Assembly (NCBI RefSeq): GCF_023022965.1 | Contig: NZ_CP095462.1 | Location: forward strand, 930,001 to 994,000 | Source: Ectobacillus sp. JY-23 | Lineage (GTDB): Bacteria; Bacillota; Bacilli; Bacillales; Bacillaceae_G | DNA length: 64,000 bases | Reading direction: 5' to 3' | In this document: positions 7,706-17,727 of the stretch, piece after piece | How the letters are laid out: each line of letters starts with the position of its first letter | How positions within the stretch are numbered: the first letter of the stretch is position 1 | Notes under the pieces: generated by a model | Told to the model about the DNA's origin: nothing | Seen by the model: the letters and a program-made list of their open reading frames with translations, nothing else | Databases searched by the model: none | Made by a program: the position numbers and the translations under genes

Positions 7706-8947
7706 TTACAAATTATATAACAGCTCTTCAATATGCGTTTGAGTTGAGTCCAACTGCAGGATCTTCTCAAAAACCTCTCTCGCTTCTGCTCTCTCCCCTT
7801 CTTCCAATAAAAACAATCCATATTCCTCCAAGAAGGAAAGATTATCCTTAAAAGAAGTATATGCATCGCGATAATGTTTTAATGCATCTGAATAAAGCTC
7901 CAGCTCTTTTTCTGCACGCGCACGATCCCACGTAAGTTGCGGGTCATCTTCACCATTTTCAACTGCAATTTTAACTGCTTCAACAATTTCCTCGTGCTTA
8001 TCTTGCTCTTGCAAAATGTAAATGTACTTCGACACCGCTTCCATATGTGCTGGGTCAAGCGCCAATGCTTCAAGTAGTGCCCCTTCTGCTTCTTGTATGT
8101 TTCCAAGTCTTGCTGCGGCATCTGCCAAGCGCACATGAAAATCCACAGAAAACTCATCTGTTTTTACACCTTCACGAAGTAAATCATAGCTTTCTTGCAG
8201 CATCCCCTGCTCTTCATAGCAGCGTGCTGCGTATACATACAGTGCCGTATACTGCGGATCGAGCTCTTTTAATTCCAAAAACACAGGCAATGCTCGTTCG
8301 TAATACATCGCTTGGTATAAGGTAAATGCATATCCAAACAATGTATGAATGTCCTTCTGGTCTTTTAAGCCCTCTTCATAATGTAAAATGGCTTCTTCCC
8401 AATTTCCCAAAGAACTAAGTGCTTCAGCCAAACGCAGAGAAATATTCACGTCTCCAATTTTTCTTTCCGATAGAATATGCATGTAATAAGGGACAGCTTT
8501 TACAAAATCACCGCGACTACTATAAAATTCACCTAACCCAAAATCAACAATCGGTTCATCTGGCAAGTGATGCTTAGCTGCGAGCAGTTTTGTTTCCGCC
8601 ACTTCATCCAAACCTTGCGTTTGGTACAAGTCTGCTAAAAGTAGCAACGCTTGTACATATACCTCATCTTCTTCTCCAATTTCATTTAATACTTCAATCG
8701 CTTCATCTTCTCGATCAAAATCAATGTACACATCAGCTAAAAATAGCGCTATTTCGCTTTCGCCAGGATATAATATATGCAATTCTTCAGCAATCACTAA
8801 TGCTTGTTCTAAAAACCCCATTGCATGATAATAGCGAGCTGCTTCATATTTTTCTTCATCCGTTCCTTTTTTCGCTATATTTTCTAAAAGGCGAAACGCC
8901 TCCTCTGTGTTTCCACTTTCCATCTGTTTCATTGCATCTTGTATCAT
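7706..8947 (-). CDS. ypiA: YpiA-like tetratricopeptide repeat protein
   Basis: A 413-residue acidic protein built almost entirely of TPR helices (repeating A-x-Y-x-AxGx-x-A and L-x-P-x patterns such as EEAILHYEEGL, QYTALYVYAARCYEE and NIQEAEGALLEALALDP). It has no signal peptide or membrane segment, so a cytoplasmic scaffold or protein-binding role is inferred. It follows aroA in the same orientation, as in B. subtilis. No enzymatic motif is visible and partners cannot be named from the sequence. Confidence 0.9.
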   Translation of the reverse strand: MIQDAMKQMESGNTEEAFRLLENIAKKGTDEEKYEAARYYHAMGFLEQALVIAEELHILYPGESEIALFLADVYIDFDREDEAIEVLNEIGEEDEVYVQALLLLADLYQTQGLDEVAETKLLAAKHHLPDEPIVDFGLGEFYSSRGDFVKAVPYYMHILSERKIGDVNISLRLAEALSSLGNWEEAILHYEEGLKDQKDIHTLFGYAFTLYQAMYYERALPVFLELKELDPQYTALYVYAARCYEEQGMLQESYDLLREGVKTDEFSVDFHVRLADAAARLGNIQEAEGALLEALALDPAHMEAVSKYIYILQEQDKHEEIVEAVKIAVENGEDDPQLTWDRARAEKELELYSDALKHYRDAYTSFKDNLSFLEEYGLFLLEEGERAEAREVFEKILQLDSTQTHIEELLYNL

Positions 8948-9001
8948 TTCATACTCTCCTTCTCTATTATGTTTTTATTGTACTAAAAATACGCCATAAA
9001 C

Positions 9002-9030
9002 AAAAGAATCCCCTCTTATCGAGGAGATTC
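9002..9030 (-). terminator. terminator of the aro operon
   Basis: Hairpin GAATCTCCTC / GAGGGGATTC followed by TTTTG on the minus strand. It overlaps the aroA stop codon. Confidence 0.8.
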
Positions 9031-10299
9031 TTCACTTAGTTCGTTCAATTGTTCAAAAAAGTTTGGATAGGACACCGCAACGGCTTCTGCCTGCTCAAGA
9101 ATCGTTTCTCCACTTGCAATACAGGAAGCAACTGCAAGCATCATTCCGATACGATGGTCACCGTGACTATCTACAGACGCACCGCACAGTGATGATTTTC
9201 CATAAATAATCATACCATCATCCGTAGCTTCAATTCGTGCCCCCATTTTGGTTAGTTCCTTTACAACTGTATCAATACGATTTGTTTCTTTCACCTTAAG
9301 TTCAGCAGCATCTTTAATAACCGTAATACCTTCTGCTTGCGTTGCCGCGAGCGCCAGAACAGGTATTTCATCAATTAGACGCGGAATGAGTTCTCCACCA
9401 ATTTCTACACCATGGAGCGCCGACGTTTCAATTGTGATGTCTCCATATGGTTCAAAGGCTTCTTCATTTATATTGGAAATGATAATATTCGCTCCCATTT
9501 GTTTCAGAACCTCAAGTATACCTGTTCTTGTTGGATTTAAACCAACTTGTTTCAATGTGAGCTTACTATTTGGCACAATAGCTCCTGCTACTAGAAAAAA
9601 CGCAGCCGACGAAATATCGCCAGGAACTTGTACATGTGTAGCTCGTAACGTACCACCGCTTATTGTCGCTGTTACGCCTTCACTTTTCACTTCACACCCA
9701 AATGCAGCAAGCATTCGCTCTGTGTGATCTCTTGATTTTTCTGGTTCTGTAACTGAAGTAACCCCATCAGCTCGCAGACCTGCAAGTAGCACAGCAGATT
9801 TTACTTGCGCACTTGCTACAGGAGAATGATAAGCAATGGCTTTCGTACTACCTCCTCGGATGCTAAGCGGTGTATATTGACCATCTGCTCTACCATCAAT
9901 CTTTACACCCATGGAGCGTAAAGGATCAGTGACTCTCTTCATCGGTCTGTTCCCTATAGAAGCATCTCCAATCAAAGTACAGTGAAACGGTACGTTAGCC
10001 AAAATCCCCATCATAAGTCGAATCGTTGTACCAGAATTCCCCACGTCAAGTACTTCTGCTGGCTCCTGAAGCCCCTCCAAGCCTTTCCCATAGATGGTTA
10101 CTTCTTCCCCTTGTTGTTCAATTCTTACACCAAGCTTGCGAAAGCAAGAAATGGTACTTAAACAATCTTCACCAGGCAAAAATCCTGACACAGTTGTTTT
10201 ACCTTCCGCAATAGAGCCGAACATCACGGCACGATGAGAAATAGATTTATCTCCAGGGATACGGAGTTCTCCTACTAAGCTTCTTTGCTGCAATTTCAT
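9016..10299 (-). CDS. aroA: 3-phosphoshikimate 1-carboxyvinyltransferase (EPSP synthase)
   Basis: About 427 residues, full length for the family (called aroE in B. subtilis). It transfers enolpyruvate from PEP to shikimate-3-phosphate, the sixth step of the shikimate pathway. Family motifs visible: [11 protein letters not shown] near the N-terminus, the [12 protein letters not shown] loop, GNRPMKR, and an Asp-rich [10 protein letters not shown] segment, with [11 protein letters not shown] near the C-terminus. The ATG at 10299 is chosen over a GTG at 10308 because GGGAG lies 8 bases upstream. It follows hisC with only 18 bases between; tyrA is absent from this junction. Confidence 0.96.
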   Translation of the reverse strand: MKLQQRSLVGELRIPGDKSISHRAVMFGSIAEGKTTVSGFLPGEDCLSTISCFRKLGVRIEQQGEEVTIYGKGLEGLQEPAEVLDVGNSGTTIRLMMGILANVPFHCTLIGDASIGNRPMKRVTDPLRSMGVKIDGRADGQYTPLSIRGGSTKAIAYHSPVASAQVKSAVLLAGLRADGVTSVTEPEKSRDHTERMLAAFGCEVKSEGVTATISGGTLRATHVQVPGDISSAAFFLVAGAIVPNSKLTLKQVGLNPTRTGILEVLKQMGANIIISNINEEAFEPYGDITIETSALHGVEIGGELIPRLIDEIPVLALAATQAEGITVIKDAAELKVKETNRIDTVVKELTKMGARIEATDDGMIIYGKSSLCGASVDSHGDHRIGMMLAVASCIASGETILEQAEAVAVSYPNFFEQLNELSEESPR

Positions 10300-10317
10300 A
10301 CTACTCACTCCCGTTAC

Positions 10318-11412
10318 TTACAAGCAGTTTTCTTTTTTGGCTACAACTTTTTCAAGCAGTGCGATAATCTCTTCATTTTCTTCTTCACTACCAATGGTGA
10401 TACGAATACCGTTTGGCAATCCTAACCCTGCACCCGAGCGTACAATATAGCCGGCCTGCAGAAGCTCTTGAAACACTGCATTTCCGTCTCCTACTTCCAT
10501 AAAGATGAAGTTTGCTTGGGAAGGATAATAGTTGATATCATGTCTCTTACAAAATTCATAATAGCGTTGTAATCCCTTTTCATTCGCCTTTACACATTGC
10601 TCAATAAATTTCTGATCCTGAAGTGCGGCTATAGCTGCAACTTGTGCGAAAGAAGATGTATTAAACGGCAATCTGCCTGCTTGCAAACGGCTGATGAAGG
10701 ACGCATGCCCAACTGCATACCCCATGCGGAATGATGCCAAACCATACGCTTTAGAAAACGTGCGTAATACAACCATATTTTCATAATTTGGCAATAAGGA
10801 CAGCGTATCAGGATAATCGTCTGCTGTTGCATATTCATAATACGCTTCATCCATTACAACAAGAGCCGTTTTGGGAATTCGAGACAAAAAGTCTTGTAAT
10901 TGCTTAGTGTTCACATATGTACCTGTTGGATTGTTCGGATTACATATCCAAACAATTCTTGTGTGCTCGTCTACTTGTGACAGCATACCCTCCAAATCAT
11001 GCGTCCCATTTTGAAGTGGTACCTCTCTTACTTCCGCGTTTTCAATCACTGCATGATGACGATATTGCGAAAAAGTAGGTTTTGCCATAACCGTATTTGT
11101 GCCGGCAGATAAAATACTGCGGCTCAACATTTGAATCACCTCATCCAGCCCACTGCCAAATAGAAGTTGGTCCGGCGCAACGTTCAGGTGTGCGGCTACC
11201 TGCTTGCGCAGTTCATAAGCCCCTCCGTCTGGATATAATGCAAACTGCCCCGCAAGTGACGTTAGCGCTTCTGAGACTTTAGGTGAACAACCAAACGGAT
11301 TCTCATTAGACGCAAGTTTAACGATCTTCTCCAAACCGTATTCTCGCTTCACTTCATCAATGGATTTACCCGGAGAATAGGCATGTAATTCTAGCAACTG
11401 CTTTTTCAGCAT
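10318..11412 (-). CDS. hisC: histidinol-phosphate aminotransferase
   Basis: A 364-residue PLP-dependent aminotransferase of fold type I. The PLP lysine lies in RTFSKAYGLAS, with the NPNNPTGT and MDEAYYEYA motifs before it and the Arg of GIRITIGSEEEN near the end. It acts in histidine synthesis; in B. subtilis HisC also aminates aromatic keto acids, which fits its place inside the aro cluster. It is 34 bases downstream of aroB. No other his genes are in the window. Confidence 0.94.
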   Translation of the reverse strand: MLKKQLLELHAYSPGKSIDEVKREYGLEKIVKLASNENPFGCSPKVSEALTSLAGQFALYPDGGAYELRKQVAAHLNVAPDQLLFGSGLDEVIQMLSRSILSAGTNTVMAKPTFSQYRHHAVIENAEVREVPLQNGTHDLEGMLSQVDEHTRIVWICNPNNPTGTYVNTKQLQDFLSRIPKTALVVMDEAYYEYATADDYPDTLSLLPNYENMVVLRTFSKAYGLASFRMGYAVGHASFISRLQAGRLPFNTSSFAQVAAIAALQDQKFIEQCVKANEKGLQRYYEFCKRHDINYYPSQANFIFMEVGDGNAVFQELLQAGYIVRSGAGLGLPNGIRITIGSEEENEEIIALLEKVVAKKENCL

Positions 11413-11446
11413 TGTATGTCCCCCTGACTTCTGTGATTTTTAGTTT

Positions 11447-12526
11447 TTATAAGTTTTCTGTTTGAATAAATTGTGCCAATGCATCTAACACAACTTTATC
11501 CTGTACTTCTTCCACACAAACATCTGCAATTCCTCTTAACAATACCATACGAATCTCGCCCGATTGCGCTTTCTTATCTTGCTTCATTCTCAATAATAAA
11601 CGCTCTATATTAAGCTCCATCGGAAGTTTTGGATACCCATACCCAAACAACCATTTTGCAAACGCTACACTTGCCAAGTCCACATCGTATATACGCTCAC
11701 TCAATAGCAACGCAAAGCGCATTCCCATAGCCACCGCATCACCATGCGTCAGCCGACCATACCCCAGCTCCGCCTCAATAGCATGACCAAGGGTATGGCC
11801 AAAATTTAAATAGGCACGTACACTAGACTCTGTCTCATCAGCAGCTACAACCTTTGCTTTTACAGCAATTGCTTGCTGCAATGCATACTGTAATTTTTCT
11901 CCGCGTAAATCTTCCAGGCTTAAAATTTCCTTTTGTAACCAATCATACAGATGTGCATCACCAATGACACCATGCTTTATTACTTCTGCATAGCCAGATC
12001 GCCATTCCTCTTGGGGTAGCGTGTACAAAAAGGGAATATGATAAATAACAGCTTCTGGCTGATAAAATGCACCAATCATATTTTTTCCAATCGGATGGTT
12101 TATGCCCACTTTTCCACCTACTGCACTGTCATGCGCTAAAAGAGTTGTTGGCATTTGTATAAAACGAATGCCACGCATAAAAGTTGCAGCTACAAACCCT
12201 GCTAAATCGCCAATCACTCCTCCACCAAGCGCTATAATGACCGACCTTCTGTCCATCCCCTTTTCTAGTGCATATGTTTGGATGGCATAATAATTTTCAA
12301 AAGATTTCTCTTTTTCACCGCTTGGTATTACATACGTATGCACATCAGCACTTGTTAGCGCTTCTGTTACCTGTTTCATATACAATGGCGCTATGGAAGA
12401 ATCTGAAATAACAAGAACAGCGGAGGGGGTCGGTTGTAACTGTTGGTATACACTTCGCAGCGCTGCAAGTCCCTCTTCACCTAAATATAACGGATAACAC
12501 TTTGATTTTGTTTCAATATAGCGCAT
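11447..12526 (-). CDS. aroB: 3-dehydroquinate synthase
   Basis: A 359-residue NAD- and metal-dependent enzyme for step two of the shikimate pathway. Visible motifs: SDSSIAPLY, IPSGEKEKSFE, GGGVIGDLAGFVAATFMRG, TTLLAHDSAVGGKVGIN and FGHTLGHAIE (a Zn ligand region), all in the usual order. The start ATG overlaps the aroC stop (TAATG), indicating translational coupling. The C-terminus DKKAQSGEIRMVLL is as in the family. Nothing is missing. Confidence 0.96.
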   Translation of the reverse strand: MRYIETKSKCYPLYLGEEGLAALRSVYQQLQPTPSAVLVISDSSIAPLYMKQVTEALTSADVHTYVIPSGEKEKSFENYYAIQTYALEKGMDRRSVIIALGGGVIGDLAGFVAATFMRGIRFIQMPTTLLAHDSAVGGKVGINHPIGKNMIGAFYQPEAVIYHIPFLYTLPQEEWRSGYAEVIKHGVIGDAHLYDWLQKEILSLEDLRGEKLQYALQQAIAVKAKVVAADETESSVRAYLNFGHTLGHAIEAELGYGRLTHGDAVAMGMRFALLLSERIYDVDLASVAFAKWLFGYGYPKLPMELNIERLLLRMKQDKKAQSGEIRMVLLRGIADVCVEEVQDKVVLDALAQFIQTENL

Positions 12527-13692
12527 TAAAATTCCCTCGCATATTCTCTATGCTTATCTATATTGTTTTTAATTAAGTCCATTCTGTCCCTTCCAAATTG
12601 CTCAACAATAGCTGCTGCAAGCTCCCAAGCAACGACAGCTTCCGCCACAACACTTGCAGCCGGTACCGCACAGCTGTCAGAACGTTCAATACTTGCTTGG
12701 AACTCTTCTTTTGTTTCAATATCTACACTGCGAAGCGGCTTGTACAAGGTCGGAATTGGCTTCATCACACCGCGCACTACAATTGGCATACCCGTTGTCA
12801 TACCACCTTCAAACCCACCGGCATTATTTGTGCTACGACCATATCCTTTTTCAGTCCAAATAATTTCATCATGTACTTGGCTTCCAGGTTTTCTTGCCGC
12901 TTCAAAACCGATACCAATCTCTACGCCTTTAAAAGCATTAATACTCATCATAGCTGCCGCAAGCTTTGCATCAAGCTTATGGTCGTAATGCGTATAGCTT
13001 CCTACTCCTACAGGCACACCTTCCACAATTACCTCTACAATACCACCGATTGAATCTCCATTTGCTTTTGCATCATCTATCGCTTGCATCATACGAGCGC
13101 CTGCTTCAGCATCTAAACAGCGTACAGGTGATTCCTCTGTAATGCGCTTTACTTCTTCTATCGACGTATATGTATGACTGGATTTTACGCCACCAATCTC
13201 AATAACATGGCCTGCAACCTGAATACCTAACTCCTTTAAAATACGCTTTGCTACTGCACCTGCAGCTACGCGCATGGTTGTTTCCCTGGCGGAAGATCGT
13301 TCTAAGACGTTACGCATATCACGATGCCCATACTTAATGGCACCGTTTAAATCAGCATGGCCGGGACGGGGGCGTGTAATTTGTCGTTTCACCTCTTTTG
13401 CTTCTTCCTCTGTAATAGGGGCAGCACCCATAATTTTGGTCCAATGTTTAAAATCGTTATTTTCAACAACTAAAGCAATAGGTCCCCCCAACGTATATCC
13501 ATGACGAACTCCACTCAAAATTTCTGCTTGATCTTTTTCAATTTGCATTCTGCGGCCACGACCGTGACCTTTTTGTCGCCTTGCCAACTCTTCATTAATA
13601 TCGGATACCAATAAAGGCAATCCTGCCGGAACACCTTCAATAATTGTTGTCAATTGTGGTCCGTGTGATTCTCCCGCTGTCAAATATCTCAC
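12526..13692 (-). CDS. aroC: chorismate synthase
   Basis: A 388-residue FMN-dependent enzyme (aroF in B. subtilis) that makes chorismate from EPSP. Signature stretches are [12 protein letters not shown] at the start, [38 protein letters not shown] and [15 protein letters not shown]. The start is GTG, with AGGAGGG 7 bases upstream. First gene of the aroC-aroB-hisC-aroA block. Chorismate also feeds menaquinone, whose late genes lie just upstream at 14.4-16.8 kb. Confidence 0.96.
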   Translation of the reverse strand: MRYLTAGESHGPQLTTIIEGVPAGLPLLVSDINEELARRQKGHGRGRRMQIEKDQAEILSGVRHGYTLGGPIALVVENNDFKHWTKIMGAAPITEEEAKEVKRQITRPRPGHADLNGAIKYGHRDMRNVLERSSARETTMRVAAGAVAKRILKELGIQVAGHVIEIGGVKSSHTYTSIEEVKRITEESPVRCLDAEAGARMMQAIDDAKANGDSIGGIVEVIVEGVPVGVGSYTHYDHKLDAKLAAAMMSINAFKGVEIGIGFEAARKPGSQVHDEIIWTEKGYGRSTNNAGGFEGGMTTGMPIVVRGVMKPIPTLYKPLRSVDIETKEEFQASIERSDSCAVPAASVVAEAVVAWELAAAIVEQFGRDRMDLIKNNIDKHREYAREF

Positions 13693-13775
13693 TGTATTTC
13701 CCTCCTGTCAGATTATTTATGTATCAATATAACATACCGTTTTCCATTTGGTAAGTTTTTAATTCTGAATGTTAC

Positions 13776-13812
13776 AAGAAAAAGACGCAGTGCGACATCA
13801 CACTGCGTCTTA
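13776..13812 (-). terminator. terminator of ndk
   Basis: An 11-base perfect stem, AAGACGCAGTG / CACTGCGTCTT, with a T run on the minus strand. It separates ndk from aroC. Confidence 0.88.
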
Positions 13813-13840
13813 AAGCGTTTACAAATCTCTCTTTGAAAGA

Positions 13841-14287
13841 TTAATAAACCCACTCATCTATTATTTTTGTGTATGAAACCAGTTCTTCTTCTTTGAAGAA
13901 GATAGAAATCTCACGCTCCGCACTCTCAGGAGAATCGGAACCGTGAATAATATTTTTACCTACCGTTACACCGTAATCACCGCGAACCGTTCCTGGAGCA
14001 GCTTCTTTTGGGTTTGTTTTGCCCATCATTTGACGAGCTGTTGCAATTACACCTTCACCTTGCCACACCATAGCAAACACAGGCGCAGAAGTAATAAAAT
14101 CAACTAACTCTCCGAAGAACGGTCTTTCTTTATGCTCAGCATAATGTAGTTCTGCTGTTTCTTTTGTTACTTGCATTAATTTCGCGCCTACCAATTGAAA
14201 CCCCTTTTTTTCAAAACGAGACACGATTTCCCCAATTACATTCCGTTGTACGCCGTCAGGTTTGATCATTAGATATGTTTTTTCCAT
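13841..14287 (-). CDS. ndk: nucleoside diphosphate kinase
   Basis: A 148-residue cytosolic enzyme that moves the gamma-phosphate between nucleoside tri- and diphosphates through a phosphohistidine. The active His lies in [13 protein letters not shown]. The N-terminus [15 protein letters not shown] and the [11 protein letters not shown] region are diagnostic. Length is that of other Bacillus Ndk proteins. In B. subtilis it sits between hepT and cheR/aroF; here cheR is absent and aroC follows. Confidence 0.97.
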   Translation of the reverse strand: MEKTYLMIKPDGVQRNVIGEIVSRFEKKGFQLVGAKLMQVTKETAELHYAEHKERPFFGELVDFITSAPVFAMVWQGEGVIATARQMMGKTNPKEAAPGTVRGDYGVTVGKNIIHGSDSPESAEREISIFFKEEELVSYTKIIDEWVY

Positions 14288-14404
14288 GAAAATCTCTCCA
14301 CTTCCTTGAATATGTATAGGGTTCTCCCATAGAGAATACTATCATTACTTTTTAAATTTAGCAACTGTTCAGAAATGGAGAAATGATCAATCGTTTTAAA
14401 AAAA

Positions 14405-15367
14405 TCAAAACTTTCTCTTTCCTATATATTTGGCAATACTTTGCATAGCTGATTTTGCTTGACTTTTAGGTAGTGACTGTATGATTTTCAACGCTTTTTG
14501 TAAATACCTTTCACTTAGTTCAAATGAACGTTCGATTGCGTCGCCGTCTTTAATTAGGTGAATCATATACTGCATATCGGCTCTATCCATGCCTGCATGA
14601 ACCGTTTCAAGTTTTCTTTTAATAGCCGGGGTCTCCATTGCATATAGAACAGGCAATGTAATATTTCCTTGACGTAAATCTTCTCCTGCTGGCTTACCTA
14701 ATTCTTCTTCGTTAGACATAAAATCTAAAATGTCATCAATAATTTGATAGGACATTCCAACAAAATAACCAAACCAAAATAAACGCTTGGATGTTTGCTC
14801 ATCTGCGCCGGCAGCTACTGCACCAAGCTGACAGCTTGATGCGATAAGCAAAGCTGTTTTACGTTTAATTCGTCTTAAGTAGGTGCGCAAATTTTGGTTA
14901 AAGTTATATTTATCACGAATTTGTTCAATTTCTCCCTTACATAACTCCACCATTGTGTGTGAGAGGACTTTATGTATTTCTGGCATTTCTAAATTTGTAA
15001 TGCATTCTAACGATTTGGCAAACAGGTAATCACCGGTATACATAGCCACCTTATCGCCCCATCTTGCATTGACCGTTGCACATCCTCGTCTAACATAAGC
15101 ATTATCTATTACATCATCATGTACGAGAGATGCCATGTGTATCAGCTCTAACGCGACAGCTACATGTTTAATTGTCTCAAATTTATATGCGCCGAATTTT
15201 CCAGCAAGCAATACAAATACCGGCCTAATACGTTTTCCTCCGGCTTCGATAAGTGCTAAAGCCGCTTCAGCGAGCAACGGGTCATTAGAAACGGCTATTT
15301 GTTTAAGTTCTTGCTCCACCTTATCAAGATCTGACTTTAAAAATGAATACATTACTTGTAGCTTCAT
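14405..15367 (-). CDS. hepT: heptaprenyl diphosphate synthase component II
   Basis: A 320-residue trans-prenyltransferase, the catalytic half of the heterodimer that makes the C35 side chain of menaquinone-7. The two Asp-rich motifs are LVHDDVID (first) and QIIDDILDF (second), with GGKRIRP upstream and KTALLIASSCQLGA between. The start at 15367 has AAGGTGA upstream. It follows menG with a gap of 9 bases. Its partner HepS is two genes upstream; the gerC order hepS-menG-hepT matches B. subtilis. Confidence 0.95.
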   Translation of the reverse strand: MKLQVMYSFLKSDLDKVEQELKQIAVSNDPLLAEAALALIEAGGKRIRPVFVLLAGKFGAYKFETIKHVAVALELIHMASLVHDDVIDNAYVRRGCATVNARWGDKVAMYTGDYLFAKSLECITNLEMPEIHKVLSHTMVELCKGEIEQIRDKYNFNQNLRTYLRRIKRKTALLIASSCQLGAVAAGADEQTSKRLFWFGYFVGMSYQIIDDILDFMSNEEELGKPAGEDLRQGNITLPVLYAMETPAIKRKLETVHAGMDRADMQYMIHLIKDGDAIERSFELSERYLQKALKIIQSLPKSQAKSAMQSIAKYIGKRKF

Positions 15368-15376
15368 ATTGTCACC

Positions 15377-16096
15377 TTAACCTAAATGATGTTCTCCTTT
15401 ATAGCCGATGTGCATTGCGGCTACACCGAACGTAAAAGCTTTTGTTCGCACTTTTACAAACCCTGCCTCTTTAAACATACGTGTTAATTCCTTTATACCC
15501 GGAAACGTACGAGCAGATTCCTGTAACCAAGAATATTCGTTATAACTTTTAGCAAATATTTTACCAAAAGCAGGCATAATATAACGAAAATACACGAGAT
15601 ACAAATGTCTGATGCCAAACATGGTGGGTTGTGAGGTTTCTAAGCAAACCACTTGTCCCCCAGGTTTTACCACACGATACATCTCTTTTAATACATGCAT
15701 ATAATCTGGTACATTTCGTAAGCCAAATCCAATGGTTACGTAGTCAAACGTATTATCTTCAAAAGGGAGAGACATTGCGTTCCCATGTAGTAACGTAACC
15801 TGCTTCATTTGTCTTACTTTTATTTTCTCTTCTCCTACAGACAACATATTTTTACTAAAGTCCAGCCCATATACTTTACCGTTTGGACCAACTGCCTCTG
15901 CAAGAGATATTGTCCAATCAGCTGTACCGCAACAAACATCCAATGCTGTTTGACCAGGCTTTACATCCATGACTTTCATTGTATATTTGCGCCATGCTTT
16001 ATGCCGCTGAAAACTAATGACAGAATTCATTACATCGTACTTTTTGTAAATTTTTTCAAACACATCATGTACACGTTCTTCTTTAGATTGTTGCAT
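15377..16096 (-). CDS. menG: demethylmenaquinone methyltransferase
   Basis: About 239 residues, a class I SAM methyltransferase of the UbiE/MenG family. It methylates the naphthoquinone ring in the last step of menaquinone synthesis. The SAM loop is [18 protein letters not shown]-like ([10 protein letters not shown]) and IGFGLRNV motifs follow. The ATG at 16096 has AGGAGG 10 bases upstream. A longer frame to 16144 overlaps hepS and lacks a site, so it was not used. Confidence 0.95.
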   Translation of the reverse strand: MQQSKEERVHDVFEKIYKKYDVMNSVISFQRHKAWRKYTMKVMDVKPGQTALDVCCGTADWTISLAEAVGPNGKVYGLDFSKNMLSVGEEKIKVRQMKQVTLLHGNAMSLPFEDNTFDYVTIGFGLRNVPDYMHVLKEMYRVVKPGGQVVCLETSQPTMFGIRHLYLVYFRYIMPAFGKIFAKSYNEYSWLQESARTFPGIKELTRMFKEAGFVKVRTKAFTFGVAAMHIGYKGEHHLG

Positions 16097-16113
16097 AGAT
16101 GCTTTACCTCCTG

Positions 16114-16812
16114 TTAAAGTTGATGCCCAGTCATAGCTGTCCATTGCTCATATATGGGAGAGTCATACAGCTCCCTCACAGCGTTTTGTCTGTACACTTG
16201 ATACTCTTGTTCCCACTCTTCACCAGATAAGCTTTTCCATGCCGCAAAGATAACTGAGCTTTCACCATTGCAAGCCTGTTTATATTCTCTCTCAATACGT
16301 GCATATCCTAAAAATAGAGCTGCATACTCTTCCCAGCCAGTAACTTGAAAATGCTGACACGTTTTCATAATCAGGGACGCTTCAATCATTTGCACACTAT
16401 GAATCATCTCAGTTACCGTAGCTGCCCTATGTTGATGAAGATAAATTTTATGTTCATTCACTTCTTCGATCGCTTTAGCCAATGTTCTAATAAAAGAAAT
16501 ATCATGATTGTCAGCTAATAAATGATAATACAGTCCGCTATAGTAATCTCCTGCTAATACCGTAAGCTGGCGTTTCTTTACATTCATTTCGGACACTTTT
16601 TCATGTGTATCAAGAGCGATTTGAACAAGCATCACTGCCACAGCATAATGCTCTATATGCTTTGTATGCAATTTGGCGCTTTTTAGTATCGAATACAATA
16701 AGAGCAACTTTTCCTCATCCACATCCGGCATATCAATATGCTGCATAAGAACGGGATGCTGCAACTTTACTTGAAGCCTTTCCTTCAATATCTTGAAGTT
16801 GTTGTTATACAC
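16114..16812 (-). CDS. hepS: heptaprenyl diphosphate synthase component I
   Basis: A 232-residue all-helical protein of the HEPPP synthase subunit 1 family, the non-catalytic partner of HepT that sets product length. The recognisable stretch is [13 protein letters not shown] followed by [17 protein letters not shown] and [16 protein letters not shown]. The start is GTG with AAGGGTG six bases upstream. First gene of hepS-menG-hepT. It is slightly shorter than the B. subtilis protein at the N-terminus. Confidence 0.9.
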   Translation of the reverse strand: MYNNNFKILKERLQVKLQHPVLMQHIDMPDVDEEKLLLLYSILKSAKLHTKHIEHYAVAVMLVQIALDTHEKVSEMNVKKRQLTVLAGDYYSGLYYHLLADNHDISFIRTLAKAIEEVNEHKIYLHQHRAATVTEMIHSVQMIEASLIMKTCQHFQVTGWEEYAALFLGYARIEREYKQACNGESSVIFAAWKSLSGEEWEQEYQVYRQNAVRELYDSPIYEQWTAMTGHQL

Positions 16813-16946
16813 TTACATCACCCTTGTTTCTAAAAAATCCTACGTGCAATAAAACTTATTATATCACATGTATGGGTTTGACTATAAGGTGAAACTTCCT
16901 TTAGGGAATGATTTTATCGCTAAAGGTTAGTTGAACCAATCAGGCT

Positions 16947-17010
16947 TTTACGGACAGTTGCTTTTCCACTTCCTTCGTTTATATCCTCCAAAAAGCTTAC
17001 TGCCCGTTAA
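16947..17010. repeat. imperfect inverted repeat between hepS and folE
   Basis: TTTTACGGACAGT (16947-16959) is mirrored by ACTGCCCGTTAA (16999-17010), one mismatch in the core. The 120 bases before it (from about 16890) look non-coding. B. subtilis has mtrB (TRAP) at this position; no such gene is present. It could be a dispersed element or a structured leader; copy number is unknown from this window. Confidence 0.4.
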
Positions 17011-17017
17011 TGATAAA

Positions 17018-17044
17018 AAAAGAAAAGCAGTGTCCTGCTTTTCT
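17018..17044 (-). terminator. terminator of folE
   Basis: Stem AAAAGCAG / CTGCTTTT with TGTC loop and an A/T tail, directly after the folE stop. Confidence 0.85.
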
Positions 17045-17046
17045 TT

Positions 17047-17616
17047 TTAGTTAGATTTAATAAAAGATAACACCTCTGCTCTTGCCGCTGCATCGGTTTC
17101 CAATACGCCACGTACAGCAGATGTCACTGTCTTAGCCCCAGGTTTTTTCACACCACGCATTGTCATACACATATGCTCAGCTTCCACAACTACCATTGCG
17201 CCATGAGGCTCAAGAACTTCCATAATAGCATCCACAACGCTAGAAGTGATACGCTCTTGCAACTGTGGTCTACGCGCTATCGTATCCACTGTACGTGCAA
17301 GCTTGCTTAATCCCGTTACACGACCGCCTTTTGGAATATATGCAACATGCGCTACTCCATAAAATGGAACAAGATGATGTTCACACATAGAATAGAACGG
17401 AATATCTTTCACAAGAACTAATTCCTCATGTTCTTCTCCAAAAACTTTATGTAAATGCTCTTTTGGATCTTCGTGCATACCTGAAAATACTTCAGCATAC
17501 ATTTTTGCCACACGCTTAGGTGTTTCTAGTACACCTTCTCGATTTGGATCATCCCCGATTGCTTCCAAAATTAATCTTACTGCTTCTTCAATTTGTGATA
17601 AGTTTACTTTTGCCAT
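17047..17616 (-). CDS. folE: GTP cyclohydrolase I
   Basis: About 189 residues. It converts GTP to dihydroneopterin triphosphate, the first step of folate synthesis. The zinc and active-site residues are seen in [12 protein letters not shown] (Cys, His, His) and in [16 protein letters not shown]-like ([17 protein letters not shown]) follows. The ATG at 17616 has GGGAGG 10 bases upstream; the ATG at 17640 lies upstream of that site. Called mtrA in B. subtilis, where mtrB follows; mtrB is absent here. Confidence 0.96.
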   Translation of the reverse strand: MAKVNLSQIEEAVRLILEAIGDDPNREGVLETPKRVAKMYAEVFSGMHEDPKEHLHKVFGEEHEELVLVKDIPFYSMCEHHLVPFYGVAHVAYIPKGGRVTGLSKLARTVDTIARRPQLQERITSSVVDAIMEVLEPHGAMVVVEAEHMCMTMRGVKKPGAKTVTSAVRGVLETDAAARAEVLSFIKSN

Positions 17617-17727
17617 CCGTTTAAATCCTCCCACACTCATAGCTAGTATTCATATGAACACATTCTAGCATAAACATGTTTTTAAAAGCAAAAATCAGCA
17701 CTATACAACGTATAGAATTATATATCA

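Noticed and set aside
7879-8325. Overlapping frames inside ypiA on both strands
   Set aside because: They are shadows of the TPR-coding frame, which is continuous and well supported.
12563-13053. Several long plus-strand frames inside aroC
   Set aside because: They are antisense to a complete, conserved gene; no start sites of their own.
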